A stretch of 64,000 nt of DNA from Todiramphus chloris collaris (lineage: Eukaryota > Chordata > Aves > Coraciiformes > Alcedinidae): the NCBI GenBank assembly GCA_025345505.1, contig JANVCC010000152.1:2799318-2863317 (forward strand), given 5' to 3'. Below are positions 37,630 to 52,070 of the stretch, one piece after another. Each line of letters opens with the position of its first letter. The stretch's first letter is position 1. The translations under genes were made by a program, and so were the position numbers. Below the pieces are notes generated by a model, which was not told the origin of the DNA, searched no databases, and was given only the letters and a program-made list of their open reading frames with translations.

Positions 37630-37835
37630 AATCATAAAACAGCAGAATTCTGAGGGACATAACTCATCTAGCCCATCCCTCTGTCTCAATTGTTATCCCT
37701 CTTTACCTATACTAATCTTTCTCTTCTCCAGCCTCAGTCAGGAAATTCAGCAGTCTCTCTAGGCAATCTGTTTGCATGAGTAATAGTTGGGAAATTCTGT
37801 TAGTTTAAAATAAATATTCATTTAATCTTACAATT
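37630..37835 (-). mobile_element. Degenerate CR1 3' fragment, minus strand
   Basis: On +, a decayed tail-like start (AATCATAAAACAGCAGAATTC), then GAGGGACATAACTCATCTAGCCCATCCC and later CTCTCTAGGCAATCTGTTTGCA. These correspond in order to the CR1 3' UTR and ORF2 end, with many substitutions and a poorly matching middle. It could instead be a chance resemblance in part. Confidence 0.42.
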
Positions 37836-40800
37836 TGTGTGTCCATTCCCCCCCAAAACAAAAAACAATTTATTGCTTTCCTTTACAGATTTGAAGGTTC
37901 ATATGACTCCTTTCAGTCTTCTGTAAGTTGAACAGGATACATTTTTTCCCAGTAGGGAATGCAGAGAAGTATTCATTACCTATGAATTGAATACCTTGTG
38001 CAGAATTTTTTAATTATGTATCTGTCATCTCTTTCCTACAACTTTTCAGTTTAATTGTAGTGAAGAGTATTTATTTCTATTCTGATCTTTTCAGAAAAAT
38101 CTTGTCATGTTTTTTGTTTGTTTGTTTGTTTTCATCAAAGTCACAGTTCCAGGAGTCATGGGTTTATTTTAAACTTTCAGCTTTTCTTAGAAGAACTGTT
38201 CAGAGGGAAGTATACTGCAGAGGAGGGGAAAAAAAAAAAAGCATTTGTTCCGGGCCAGCATACATATTCTTATACCTCCTTATCCTTATAAAAGTTTGGG
38301 GTTTTCTCTTTAAAAGAGATCAGCAAAAGTTCTTAATTTGCTTATTTTAGAAATCCACGTGAAGGAACATTTGCTAACATTGGTTGTCTAGAACACCACA
38401 CAACAGCTGTGAAAGTTTCTCAGCACCTACAGTCAAGAAGGAAATGGCTACTGTACTAGCAGGCAAACTGCAGTGTTTTTGAGAAGCTCATTACCTCCGG
38501 AACTGTGGTATCTTTCTCGGGATGGAGTAAAGTCTAATGGCTAGGGTATGGTATTTTTCATCTTCATTATTTTAATTTGAATAAAAAACAGATGCAGAGG
38601 TTCTAGCTTTATTCCTTCTTATCAGCAAGCTGAACTGATAATATGTTGAAAAACTAGCTGGGTGGCCATTCCATTTAATCCTCCAGCAGGTCTTTTTGTC
38701 CTGTTGTTTCTCACCCTTATGAAAACTGCCTTGTAAATACCCCACAGTTTATCCACTGCCACAGAGAACATATTTCTGGTGGAGTTCTCCTGTAATCACA
38801 TGGACCCACAAGGTGACTTTACAACAAGAGTGCTATCAAAGGAGAGGTGTGACTAGAATTAAGCAGAAGACAGCTGTGGCAACAAGGTGCCAAATGACAG
38901 GATGGAGTGGTCTGTCTGAAAATATCTTCATGTCTGCCACTTAAGCATACACCAGTGCTTAAATAAGTAATTTATTAGAAAGTTAGAGTATTGCTCTTCT
39001 TGTTTGTGTTCCTCCACACATTAGAGGAAAAGACATGTTTCATCTTAATATGCTGAATGTGTTTTTCTTCTGTCCACAATCCACAGTTAAGTGATTTAAT
39101 TTTCATGCCTGGCTTCTATTTCTTCCACAGAGCCAGAAATGTTACATCTGTAATGGTCTGATGCAAACCCCTTTCGAAGTCAGTGGAAAGTCTTCTACTG
39201 ACAGTAATGGGTTTTAAATCACACTTTAAATCAATTTTTTAAGTGAAGAACTGAGTTTGTAGCCTCTGTATTTCTACAGATTAGATTGTTGATAACATTG
39301 GGCTATATTTTTAAGAACTGAAGATTCACTTTACCATGTAAATCAGCTAATTGCTTTTCTATGTACAATGTCTGAAAATGAGAAGACTCTTTTCTGAAAA
39401 CACAATGGATTTCTTTTTAATCTTTTCTTAATGTGGTTCCATTTTGTTAAACCAAAAGGAAATAAAATAATTCCATTGCTTTAAGATATTCATATTGTTA
39501 TAATCTGTGTATCTGCCAACCTTGGATATTCTTGGAGGTGACAGTGAGAGTGGGGACTGAACTCATCTGAACTGAGCAGAAAATTAAGAAGGTACTCACA
39601 AAATAAAATGAGTTACAAATAGAAATGCTTGCAAAGAGCAAAGCAAGTATTAATCGAGGAAGCGTGTAGAAGTACATAAGAAAGAGTTTATTGGTCCTAA
39701 GCTAAGTTGAAGTTGACATGCCCAAAGGATGAGAGAGGGTAGCTGGGATGTGGGGACTTTGTTCTTTGCTTTCTTGTGAGATCTAACAATTACTGACGTG
39801 AGGCATGCATGAGGTGAGCTTCCTGCATGCAGTAGTGTGCTCTGGTTTTGGAAGTGTGTGAACTGCCAGCAACTGTCAATTTAACATTGGTTTTTGCATT
39901 CCCTTTTTCTGTCTTGTGAATACCTATGAATCTGAGGACTTCTGTTCTTTTGTAGGTTTTGTCTTGTCTTTCTGAAAAGGCCATCAAGTATCCCTGACAC
40001 ACATCGTGGGATCTCATGCACTAGTGCTGCTGTGTAGCAGTGATAGCAAGAAAACAGTTTGCATCTATATTTATACTCATGGATATTCTCATTCTGCTGA
40101 GAGATTCATGTTTAGAGAGATGATTTTCACATCTGTAATTAACAATCATTGTTCCCACCTTGGAATAGAAGTGTTAACATGTGAGAACAGTGACTACAAT
40201 TGTGATTTTTTTTCAGGGGTCTAATGAACCTTTGAATACATTTTCAAGCATATTCATACCCTCCACACCATGCTTACAATGTATACAAGAGATGAAGGAA
40301 CATTTCAGAATGAAGTTGTATACTTTTTTCTTATCCAAACACAGTCATAGCTCCATGTAAAAAAATTTGTGCTTGACTAGTATCTTGTTTGAGAAACATT
40401 TTGTGTTCTACCAAAGGAAGCAAACCAGACCCTTAGAAATAGAGTAGCAGAACTTGTTAATTAGATACAAGGCTGCCCACGATGCCTCATGTCCTTCTGC
40501 ATTGTTGAGTTCACTCATCCCAAATCTCTAAATGCAGGTGAGGAGCACATCCATAATTCTTCCATCTCTCAGTGATATAGTGTGCCTTTACCAGACACAC
40601 GTGCTGTCTTTGAAAGGACTAGAGCAGGAAACGCTTGCTGTAAAATACTTCCCATGCTCTGAGAAAGCAACACATTTGTTAATATTTATGGTTATTCCAA
40701 TTCATTTTGTAATCCCCTCACCCTTCATACACAATGTCATCTAACGCCCCTCTTTCATTTTCCCAGGATAAACCCCAGAGTTTTCACTCATCTCACATTT

Positions 40801-43179
40801 AACAAATTATAATCCCCAAGATGAAAAGAGAAATGATGCTAAGCTTCTGGCACAATATATTCAGCACATTGCTGAAGCGAGGCATAGCAGCTCTGCTGAG
40901 GAACATTTGCAGATATTCCTTTCTCAACATACACAGAAGATGCCTGAAGCACTTCACATCACAATCATCGCTCTCCTGATTGCTCCATATCATCTTCATC
41001 CCTTCAGGACACTTAGAGTTAGTAAGCTGGGTAGAGCTAAACTACTGGCAGGTGCTTCCCCCTTTCTATTGCATCACTCAGGGTCAGCGGAATTAAAATT
41101 GTTTGGGTAAATAGTGTCTGTGTATGGCTTATCTCTGCTATTTCCTGGTTTTTGGAGGTCTGAGATTTAAGATGTCAGATTCAGAAAATACTGTTGGTTG
41201 CTGCAAATAGCTCTGGGCTTTTGGGAAGTATTATATGTTCTGATGACTTTGAGTATTTCCACAAAAAGAGAAACACAGCCTGAATTCTACAGCCTGTATT
41301 AATATGCTGGGCATATTTTGGACAGCAATGGCAAGAAATGAATGTGTTTTCCTTACCTCTCTGAGCTATAGCTGAAGTCTGCTTGAGGAACAACATGATT
41401 CTTGTGTAAGGTTCTTGTTTTGCAGATATTGAGTGGAAAGAGGGAAATTATCTTCAATGTTCAAACCTTCAAACACCAGTCCCAGGCACCACGTTCTCAT
41501 GTTATAGACTCTGAGAGTTTCTACAAAATGGTGAACATTTAACAGTTGAGCACACCCTGGGTTCCCTTTTACTTTAGTGGGCATTGAGGAGCCTCAGAAA
41601 CTTCCAGAAGTGACTGCAGCAGCACTGAACACTGGTGGATTTCTGCATCAGGGAGAAACCTGGGAGGAACACTACTCTTTGTAGTTCTACGTACTGCTCC
41701 CACACAAAGTTTCTCCGTGTCAATGCCCACTGGCCTCAGCATACGGCTTCCTTCTTTGCCATTAAGAAAGCAAAGAGGAAGACGTTTGTTAGAAGGGTTT
41801 CAATCACAACTATTCCCTTAAGGAAGTGAGACATAATTACTTTAACAGTTAACTTATTTTATCTTATTCTCACAGGAGTTAACTAGGTATTTCAGGCCTC
41901 TATTGTTAAACTACATGAAAATCCCAAAAACCTGGGATAAAGTAAAGCAACCATTCCTGCAAACCTTCTCTTTTGGTGAAAAGATGTTTCTGATTAAGAT
42001 ATGTTTTTAATCTGTCATCACAGAGATCTTAATAGAGCTGTACTGAACAGCATCCTTGAGCTGGGTATCTTTTACATATACTGTTCAAACCCAGAGTATT
42101 CCTATACTGGTTCTGTCACATCCAAAACTGATCTTCCCTTTCAGGCAAGGCATACTTAGAGACAGGAAGATAGGCCTCTTTGTGTTTTCTATATGTACCT
42201 TTGTATATGCTCTGTAGAAATAACTATCCTACTTCACATAAACTGACATTCCTCTACATCTGCTGAAGAAGCACACCTGATCTGCATCTGGAAATGGAGT
42301 TGTAGCTCTTCAGAAAAATGAATTATATCAAACTACCTGAGTTCCAGGAAGTCTGGCACTGCTACATTTCCATATAGCATTGATGTGATGGCTGTCTGAA
42401 GCCATACGCAGTGACCTAATTCTTTATTTAATAGAAATTTTCCTATGGATTTAGCTGGTGCAGGATTTTTTTTTTTTGTGGGGAAATGAATTATGCCAAT
42501 ATAAGCAGAGTCCTGTCAGTAATGTTCATTTAGTTCATAATGAAGCAAAAACATAAAAACCTTAATTTCTAACAGTAGACACCAAGACTCTGGCTTTTGC
42601 TATAGCTCTGCTGGATCACTTTTCCAGTCTTTTGGGCTGATCCTTCATATTCATGTCCTTTGTGCTTGCAAAACACTGATGCAGTTAATTTTGTGCAAGT
42701 GATAATTCCCATGATTGCCATCTCACCCCTACACTTCTTCAATTACTCTTGTTCCTTCACTACATAGAATTAGTCTCACATTTTTTATATTATTTTTGAA
42801 ACCTTTCATGCACACAACTCTGCTTATGTCTGCAGATTTAAGACCTGTTCCAGCTTGCTCTACTTGTCCTGCCCTTGATTTACTATTTGAAATAATAAAT
42901 GCAGAACATTTATACAATACTTTGCCTGTGGAGGCTCTGCGGTGCAGAACAAAGTAGGCAGGTAACACTATCCCTGTTTTACAAGCAGTAAAACATGACA
43001 TAACGGCAGTCTCAGATGTTTCAGACAGTCCTAAAATTAGGGGGGAATTTAATGGAGTGATATCAGTATCAGACCTGAGTAAATCAGCATTGAACTCAGT
43101 ATTTATAAAACACCAGCTCCACGATATCTCCTTTCAGTGACACGGAGCTAAAGAACTGTAGTATTGAAACTGAGGGAGA
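37836..43179. other. Unique noncoding stretch
   Basis: 5.3 kb without a recognisable repeat family. TTTG units at 38117-38131, an A run near 38230-38240 and a T run near 42467-42477. Open frames are all under 100 codons and unrecognised. Confidence 0.5.
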
Positions 43180-43411
43180 CAAAGTGCCAAAAAAATCACC
43201 TGCCACCAGGCACAAGTATAAACTGGGAGAGGAGTGGCTGAAGAGCAGCCCCGTAGAAAGGGATCTGGGGGTGCTGGCTGACAGCTGTTTGAACAGGAGT
43301 TGGGAGTGTGCCCTGGCAGCCCAGAGGGCAAATGACATCCTGGGGTGCACCAAACACAGCATAACTAGATTGTCAAAAGAGGTGATTATCCGACTGTATT
43401 CCGACAGGTGT
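43180..43411 (+). mobile_element. Internal CR1 LINE fragment lacking its 3' end
   Basis: An ORF2 segment stays open on + through HKYKLGEEWLKSSPVERDLG, then LAAQRANDILGC and LSKEVIIRLYSD. This is the region after the RT palm, present also in the 0.9 and 17 kb copies. Similarity ends abruptly at about 43411, with no ORF2 end, no 3' UTR and no octamer tail. Since CR1 inserts by copying from its 3' end, the missing 3' half implies a later deletion or rearrangement. Coding sequence is dead by truncation. Confidence 0.9.
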
Positions 43412-46400
43412 TTCACATACCTTCACATTGCCCTTTGACAACCCTGGTATTTATATTGAGATCTTAAACTGGCCTACAGCAGGGTAGCTCTATGAAAGCC
43501 ATGAGAATGATACCACTTAGAGCCAGTTGACAGCCTCGGTCATAAACACCATTCCTGTGAAGGGAGAGAGCTTGCTTTTTAAGATGCAGATGGGATATTG
43601 ATTGAAGAAGAGATGAAGACCACCAGGATAGTTTTGTTTCTGGTATAAGCATCAGTATTCATTACAGATTAAAAGCAGTGTGTCCATGCAATGACTCCAT
43701 TTCTCTCATTATTTGTGTTAATTTCTGCTGACTTCTTGTTTTGCCTCCAGTCGCTTTGCTGTGGCAACAATGATTAATAAGAATACTTCAGAAAGTTATG
43801 TTTATGGAGAAAGTAGGATTTCATATCCAGGTAACAAACATATAACTTATCTTATAAAGTGAGAGGTTTAAAATTAAAGCACACTGTAACTCAATCATGC
43901 TAAGAAATCACTGTATAGTTTGAAGTAAATAATCAGAGATAAACGGGATAGCATATTGAAAATGTGCATGGGTTTCATTTTGGGTAATCACTGGCTACTT
44001 TCGTGACTAAAGAGTATCAGTAGCAAGTGGCTGTTCTGCAATTCCATGTGCAGAAACCACATTCATCTGGGAAATGAGCCATAAGCAGAGGATTTTCAAA
44101 TGAATTAATAACAGCCATGGACTACAATCAAATAATCCTTTTCCACATTTTAGTTATCACCTGATATGACAAAGAATAGCCACAACCTGCTTCTTATTTC
44201 AAGAAACAGATGCAAATCATGAATTGCAAAGGCTTTGCTCTCTTTTGTTTCAGAATTTATTATCTCACTGGCTGAGATTTTATAGGTACTAACTTTTGCA
44301 GCTAAGATTCAAATAATATGCTTCCTGTGCCATACAAGGCTAAATTTTCAGCCACATCCAACTTCTGCTAGTGCAAACATGTCCGCCTGGTGTTTTGTTT
44401 GCAAATGGATGTTTCCATTTTCCATAAGGATTATGGGAATAATCCATCCAATATTAAAAACTGTCACACAGAGCTTGGTTGAAATTTCCAAGTCTAACAT
44501 CAGACTTCTAAAACTCTTCACAAATAAAGCAAGATTTATTTTCAGAAACACTAGAAGCCTGTTGCTGTCACTGATCTTAGCAAGAGTTTGGGGTACTCCA
44601 CAACTTGGAGAATGAAGCCACTTTTATTTAGCTCCCTAGATATTAATTCAGAGCCTTAATTTAGATGCTCAGTCTATGGCTATCCCACCAAGTTAAACAT
44701 TCTGAGGAAAGCTGCTGGGTATGGAGGCCAATTGCTCTGGAGTAGCTTACTAGTCAGCTGCTCTAGCCACCATGAGAAGGGGACTGAATGCTATGTACTG
44801 GGAATAGTCCCTGGGCAGTTTAACACCCAGGACACACATGGGATTTCAGTAAAAGGAACGGTGTGAAAAGCCCATTTCTATACTAGGACACAGTCTAAAG
44901 GTTTATTAGCAAAGATGACCTAGGGTGCAAGAGTGTTCCTGGGCACACTTGGATTGATTACTATGGTTACAATGTTTTGTTTCAAAATTTTGCTTGGAAA
45001 TTTTAGGAGAGTCAGGTTTAAGCTAGTGCACTGGGGTAATCCTTTGGGTTTTACTGCACTGAGAACCTCAGCTTGCCAGGAAGATAACTTTTAGAAACTT
45101 ATTCTAGGGTGTTCAGCTCTGGTGGCATAAACCTCTACCATCTCTGTGAAGGACTATGCTTCCCTCCCTGAAATACACAGTAGGAAGCGCTTGTTCAGGA
45201 ATAAATGATAAAAATGGTGAGCAGGCTTCAGTATAGCACAGAAGTCATACATAGCAGAAACTGTAAGGATTTATCTTGAATGTGCCATTAGTGATATTTC
45301 CCATCCTACCTGAGAAACTATCAGGCTCCTCCTTTTCAAGCACAACTGCAGGCTCCTGATGTGCGGAGTGAGGCTCAGCTGATATCTAGTCTTGAGCTTC
45401 ACTGAGTCCCTCAAGGCCATCTTTGGGCTGGCAGTGGCAGCAGAGCCTTTGAAGGGAGAGCTGTTGGCTCTGGCTCAGCCAAGCTCCCAAGGCAGTGTTG
45501 CAAGGACAGTTTCTTGACTCAGCTACAGCTGAACAAGAGTGCAATGGATCTGCAAGGGAGTGGCTTTAAAAGATTGTTCCTTTCCTCCCCTCCCCCCCTA
45601 CTTTCATTTTGCTTCAAGGGTCAAACTGGGGAATCATTGCAAATCTTTAGCAAAGGGAGTGAGCTTATGTTCAGGAGTATCTATTTGGAAAGCCCATGTT
45701 TTCTACTGTCTCTTTTAAGGTTGAAGTCAAAACTTATGACATAAACATCTACTCATATTGTACAAAGTGAGGGAGATGCAAAGCCATCCCCTCTGTAGCT
45801 TGTTTCTTCTCAGTCCACAGAACTATAACATGATGCAAATAACAAAGCTTGTATAAGAGCAGCAGGTAGTGCTTAATGCTGTCATTGCTCGTGTGAGTTG
45901 AGACCCACTGCTATCTCAGATTTAATTCTTCAAATTGAATTTCTTCTTTCCTTTGTGCCTTTCTTTAACGATATATGAATTTTCCGCAATTTATGGTCAA
46001 GTCAGACACATGCCCATTATGCTGGAGAAATGTTTGGCACCTGTTCATCCAATGCCTAGACCAGTTGTTAGCTGTCCCATCTGAGAAAGTCCACAGTAAA
46101 ACACGTCCCACAATGATCCAAAGAGGGCATGCACACTTATCTAAAGTGGATCAAGAGAACACACACATCTATACCACATGTTCTTTTAAATTAACAAACA
46201 CTTTAACAGCACAATAACTTGTATTCACAAGATACAACTGAATGGAAATCTGACTTTAGACTTATTGAAAACCCCTCTAATGAGAAATTAAAGCTACAGA
46301 ATGATCTTATCAGAAAGGATTCTGAACACTTTCCTTGGACTGAGAAACAAAATCCCTGAATGCCCTTTTGTGCTCAGTCACTGAACAGTACTGGCTTCTT

Positions 46401-46721
46401 TAAGAAACATCTTTAGCTGTCTATTAAAAGAGATTGGAACCAATCAGACAATCTCTCGCTGATGATTTCTGGACTAAAGCATGAAAAGAAACAGAGAATT
46501 TGATCCCACATTTCCTTTTCTGGTCCCTTCATTCTCTTTAGGTCTGCTCCTTTTTTCTTGTGACTGTTTAAACAGCATTCAAATGTCAGCTAGGGGAAGG
46601 AAGGTGGGATGTGTTTTGAAGGCCTTAGCCAAAAAGAAAGTTCATTAAGTTTCTTTGCAAAAATAGCTAAAGACCTCAGGGACAAATATCCTTGTACGTG
46701 TTTTGAAACAAAACTCCTTGG
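43412..46721. other. Unique noncoding stretch
   Basis: No recognised features. A GC-richer patch at about 45350-45560 is unremarkable otherwise. Confidence 0.5.
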
Positions 46722-46741
46722 AAAAAAAAAAAAAAAAAAAA
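46722..46741. repeat. 20-base poly(A) run
   Basis: Pure A. It lies inside a 124-codon open frame (46609-46983) and supplies its lysine block, so the frame is not good evidence of a gene. Confidence 0.95.
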
Positions 46742-49700
46742 GCAAGCTATATTTCCTTGGGCATGGCCAGCTATGGAGTTCTGAGAGGATTATCAAAGGA
46801 ACACTTAGGAGCACAGTTTCCATGGACTCCAGTATGTCTGTTCAGTTTTCTAAAAATCTTCCTCTGCCAGAAAAGGGAAAAATATTTGTCAGTCTTTCCA
46901 GATATGAACTAAATAAGAAAACTTATGAACACACAGAGTTATTCTCTTCATTTCAGAGAGGAATTTCTGAAGTGGCAATGTAATGAGTGCATCAGAAGAA
47001 CTATGAAATGTATCCCACCAAGGGTTAACAGACTAAGCTTACAAGAACACATTGTGCAGAAGAAGCCAGAATTTGGAACTGTGGAGCTTGCCACAAGCTC
47101 CATCAGGACGGAAATTTAGCTGGCCTTTAAAATATTTAGGAGTGTTAGTGAAAAGCCTATGAATTCTGAGCTGCAGATTTTCCCTGGCTTTGTTACACTC
47201 AGGAGGTATTTCTTCAGGCTAAACAGATGACTTACAGACCTCTTAGAAGTACCATAAAAATGAATATTAGGAAATAATATACTCCATGCTATGTTGGCTT
47301 TGTGTAACACGTTGCATAATATTTCTATGATGAGTACATTTACTTTGTTGTGTGAAATATTCACAAGCTTTTTCAGAGAGATATAATTTTTGTACTGTGG
47401 CATCAGCTGTGTAATCAATGTTTTATTGGCCAACAAGATTGAAATGCAGCTTGTTCAATATTATTATGTGATTGAGGTTAGAAATCCCTCCCCCACCCCC
47501 AAAATAAAGTATTAGACAACCTTTATTTAACATTCTAGTGGCAATTCATTTCAACTGGATAGTTAAAATGACAGTATATTTTTATAGCTCTGGAGGTTGG
47601 GATGGTGGCACTGCACATATGTTTAATTCCTTATCATCATGCTGATCAGAATTGTTTGTTTGCTAAATGCAGGTGGGATGAAGCTTGAAATGGTAGAGAT
47701 TTAGCAGCAGTGACAGGTCATGTAGTTTCCACTTCCTTTCATCAACAAGATCCTGGGGAAAACAGGATCGTTGTGAGCGTTGGATCAGTTTTGGATGCCT
47801 GCTCTGATAAGTTTGTATCTGACCTAGTCACCATTACCTCCCTTTAGCCAGTGGAAAGGCTTAGTCATTTAAGGGCACAAATTAGATGTCTCACTTTAAG
47901 TGTCCCATTATAGATGTGTAGTTTAGGGTAAAATAACTTATTCTATTTCAATGCCTATTTCTCTCCTAAAACCATAAGAGGAAACTAGGAAGCTACCTTG
48001 TATATTGAAGTCTACACTAAGCATTTAGTCAGGTGAAATCCAGCTTAATGAAAAGGCCAGAATGAATACCAAAAAGCTCTTTATAACTGTATAAAATATT
48101 AGTAAGGAGTCAAAAAATAATCAAACAAAGATCAAGAAGTAAAACATTGACATTCCAATGAAAATGGGTACTACACACTTCTGTTTGTGTTTTCTGCATT
48201 ATTGAGAGATTTTGTCACAAAAATGGTAGAAGAAAAAGAAAGACATTAAAAGTATTTAAAAGTGGAAATAATTTCTATAATGCTATACTCAATGCAATCC
48301 TAAATTGAAAGTTTTTTCCCAGAAGAGTGCAGAAGTAGAAAACTTTCCAAGTTGCTGCACACAAAAATAATCAGATTGAGCAAACACTCATTGCAAATTC
48401 TTGCAGTGTAAAATAATTCACAAATAAAAACACCTTAAGGTTGTAAAACATCTTGTCATGCATCCTGAAACATGTTGATGTGACAAGTTACAAGATGAAG
48501 CAACTTGGCAGGTGTACATTAGGACAAATATTATATTATACTATATGTAAATATCTCACTGTTTTCAATAGAATTTAAGTTTCTAATAGTCAAGAATGCT
48601 TTTGAAAACCCCACATAAGCCTCCTCAGGCAATGCTGGCACAAATGAACTGTGTTATTCCTGAGAATGAATCTAAAGTTATACATAATGAAATGCAATCA
48701 AGGCATGGAAATTCAGAAAGTTTCACTCATCATCCGGGCTCCTAGCACTGATTATATGTACCTTTTTGGCATACAATCAAGAATTATTGAATCACTGTGG
48801 TGTAAGAAATCACTGCCCAGCAGTTAGGTGGTAATAACTAACTCCTCATGTTATCCCCACCATTGGGGAAATATATTTTCCTTCATCTAATATATTCTGT
48901 TTCATTATTGGAATAAGCCAGGAAGCACAACTGTCCAGCTGTAGGAGCTCAGATGCATAGTGGCAATTTGTTCACCTGTCATAACTCAGCCCTGTTAGAT
49001 CGTGTATCCACACCTGCTGTGTTATAGGCCCTAGACCTGGTTCTTTTAAAGAGGGTCCTTGGGTTCTAAAATGTAGACAAATTTTGAAAATTTCTCCCTT
49101 GTGCATCTGTCAAACAAAATTTTAAATTACACCCTAACCAACATGGCCTTTTCAATGACACCAGACCCAAATAAATCCTTCCATCAGTTCAATCTTTTGT
49201 CCAGTTCTTCTCTGGATTTTATTTGGCAATTGTAATTTTTTCTCGTGGTGAAAAGTTTCATAAGAATTAAGTCAAAGCAAAAGTTTTAAAATCTAGTTAT
49301 GCTAAATGGTGATGAAATCCATATGTAATCTTTCTTCAGAAGCATCCGTGCAGAGCAAAGAAGAATCAGAAAGCTCTTTTTTCCTACTATTACTCGCAGG
49401 AGAAGATACAGATATAGAAAATCAGAGTATCCCTATATTTTTACAAAAAGGTGCTCTTAAACTTGTGCTCTGGAATAACCTCCAACTGTGGAAGTTGCCT
49501 TCAATCTGTTTTCTTTTGCATCTTCTGTTTCATTAAGCATCAACAACAGATTCTTTCTGAAAGTCACAGGGGCACCAGAAGTCAAGTAATTCCTTAAGAC
49601 TGTCCTTTGGGACACATCACTGAGAAAACAGAGAACAGTGTAAACTGTAGGAAATGTTTTCTATAAAATACATAGTAGAACAGCACTGCAGGATAGGACT

Positions 49701-50880
49701 GTATTGATTTCCTGGCTTGTCTGATAAATTTCAACCCGTAACTTCTTGTTTGTTTGTTTGTTTTTAACTTGTCTAGGTAATAATTAAAACCAAACCAAAA
49801 TAAAACACATACACAGAAAATAAAGATTTGAAACATTTCATTTGACATGAAATGAAAAACCTTATTCTAATTTTTGACATCTTTAGGAAAAATTATACCA
49901 ATGGCTCTGCAGGACTTTGCTCAAAGCCCTTTCCCAAAATAAAGGAAGAAAAGGAAAAGTGTACCTTCTAATCAGTAGTTCACTATCAAGGGATCTTTTT
50001 CAGGACTAAGAAATTTGAGCTCAGTTCCCTGCTTTATGGGAAGGAGGACTCACATCTCCAATGGGTGTTTCCCTAATTAATTTGTTAACTGGACTTTTTG
50101 AGTGGGTTGCTGTCAAACTGCAGTATAGTCATGTAGAAGATCACCTTGTTGATGAAAGCTACAGGATTGCTTTCCTTCCACATTGTCCTTAGATGTCCAT
50201 TCCCTTTCCTTCCTTAGTGCTCCTGCTGACACTTGTGTGTCCAGGAATATGGCCTGGCTCCATACTAAATCCATGTATAAATAAAAATAATTGCTTCTGA
50301 CTGGATCTGATCCTGTCTCTATGCTTGCTAGTGCAAAACAAAGAGTGTGACTGCAGTGCTGGAAATGGTGATGGAGCAAGCAGCCCAGGTCTGGGTTTGT
50401 GAAGCTGAGCTCTCTGATTTCAGCTCAGCTTAACTGAAAAAATGTTGGTGTTGAGCTCTAAGGGAACATAAGCCAAAGCCATGCAAAGTAGGAAAAGTAA
50501 AATCACAGGCATAAGTAAAATTGTTGAGCCATAAATTAAGTACTTAGGAAAAAACTACTGATATGTGATGGTATACAACTCCATGAAATAAAATGAAAGC
50601 AGTTTAGCAATGTCAAGGTTCAATCATTTTCAACAAGAAGGTTGACACTTCCCCATTTGACTGATGGCTTCCTGGACAGCAGATACTCACAGGATGCCTC
50701 TATCATGGGCAGCGAGTGTGTTCATGCTGAGTCTGGTAGCCTGTTAGCCATAGTTGCCTGCTGTGTGTATTAACTGATAAATTGTTGTGAGCTCATAAAA
50801 TGTTTATCATCCTTCTTGCAGTGTCTCTACACCAGGCAGGCTACAAGGCTGTCCACACCTTACCTTCTTCTGTCTCTATA
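46742..50880. other. Unique noncoding stretch
   Basis: AT-rich, repeat-poor. TTTG units at 49746-49763. Nothing coding is recognised. 47050-47140 has a very weak likeness to old CR1 3' ends that I do not consider supported. Confidence 0.5.
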
Positions 50881-52070
50881 AATACAACACTGCAATGTGC
50901 ACACTGGAGCAGCGTCCACAAGAGAAGCTGACAGCTACTCACTGCATCGTCCTGTATAATGGGAAGACTAATACAATCAGGGAGCTATTTTGATCCTCTC
51001 CAGCAGAGCTGGGAATCAAGCCTGGGTGAAAGCCTCAGGCACTGTGAACCTGGATAAAATGGCGTGACCATCAAACCGTGCAAACTGTTAATTCACCGTG
51101 CTCTGCTTCAGCCCTGCAAGAGCCGTCCAGTGTGATGTGTCCTGTCCTGTCGCAAATTAGCACATGGCCCACCACCAGCAGAGACAGACATCATATTGCT
51201 TGTAATCGACATGCGTGGAGATATGCCAATTGACACCAGCTGAGAACCTGGCTTATGTACAACTTGCATTGAATTTATTGGCAGCTCAGTTTGTGCACAT
51301 AGGCTTTGTCTTCAATGCAGATAGGGGTGTTTCTGCAGGATTTACAGCTATCTTGCTGTAAAATGCTAGCAGAGACTGCGTGCTGGTAGTTTTTGCTGCA
51401 GATAAGTAACCAAAATCAATTACAGGTGAGGATTGTAGGGCTGACTTCATTTAATTTTTCTGAGGTTACAGTCTGTGCCTTGTCATTAGAATTTTGCAGC
51501 AAGAGTGATCTCTGCATAGAAACAACCATCACTGGAGTGAAGACAAGCTATAGCTGACACCAAAATTCATATAACACATCATATTTTCCTCATGGAAAGA
51601 GCACACACTGGGATGAAGACGACAGCCACTGATACATACTGTTTGGTATAGTAAGAAGACACATAACATCTCTTTTGCATATTATAACAGTGAGCTAAAT
51701 TGATTCTAAAAATGTACTAGTCCGTACAAATGGGAAAGCTGCTGTATTTGTATGTACATAATAAGCTCATCCCTGCTGGGGAGCTAGCAATAGGTTACGG
51801 GTAGTTGAGAACTGACATGCCTAATTGCTTCACCTTGGTAATCGGTGACAAAATGTGGGGCGAGGAGCAGGAGGAAAAGTAGCAGTGGTGGCTATCAGGC
51901 AGACTAATGCATTATTCAGCTATTGCTTCTCATGAAGCTTCATTTCCAAACTAGTGGTCCTCACTGTAACTCCCATCCTCTTTCTCATTTGTCTCATTAG
52001 ACCCAATGGACTCCTTTACACCTGTACAGATGAGTTAACTTTCAAAGGCAATAAATGAGGGGGGAAATAA
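50881..52070. other. Candidate conserved noncoding block
   Basis: Complex, low-repeat sequence in contrast to its surroundings. Seven CpGs occur in 180 bases (51061-51240), and homeodomain-type cores (ATTAGCAC, TAATCGACA, CAATTGACA) are close together. A second part at 51780-52070 has more CpGs and CTAATTGC/GTAATCGG motifs. No open frame or splice pair of note crosses it. Composition and motif density suggest a regulatory element such as an enhancer; this is inference only, since no alignment could be run. Confidence 0.35.

Noticed and set aside
47050-47140. Weak likeness to an ancient CR1 3' end (GGAACTGTGGAGC, GCCACA, TTTAGCTGGC)
   Set aside because: Too few ordered landmarks; not separable from chance without an alignment.
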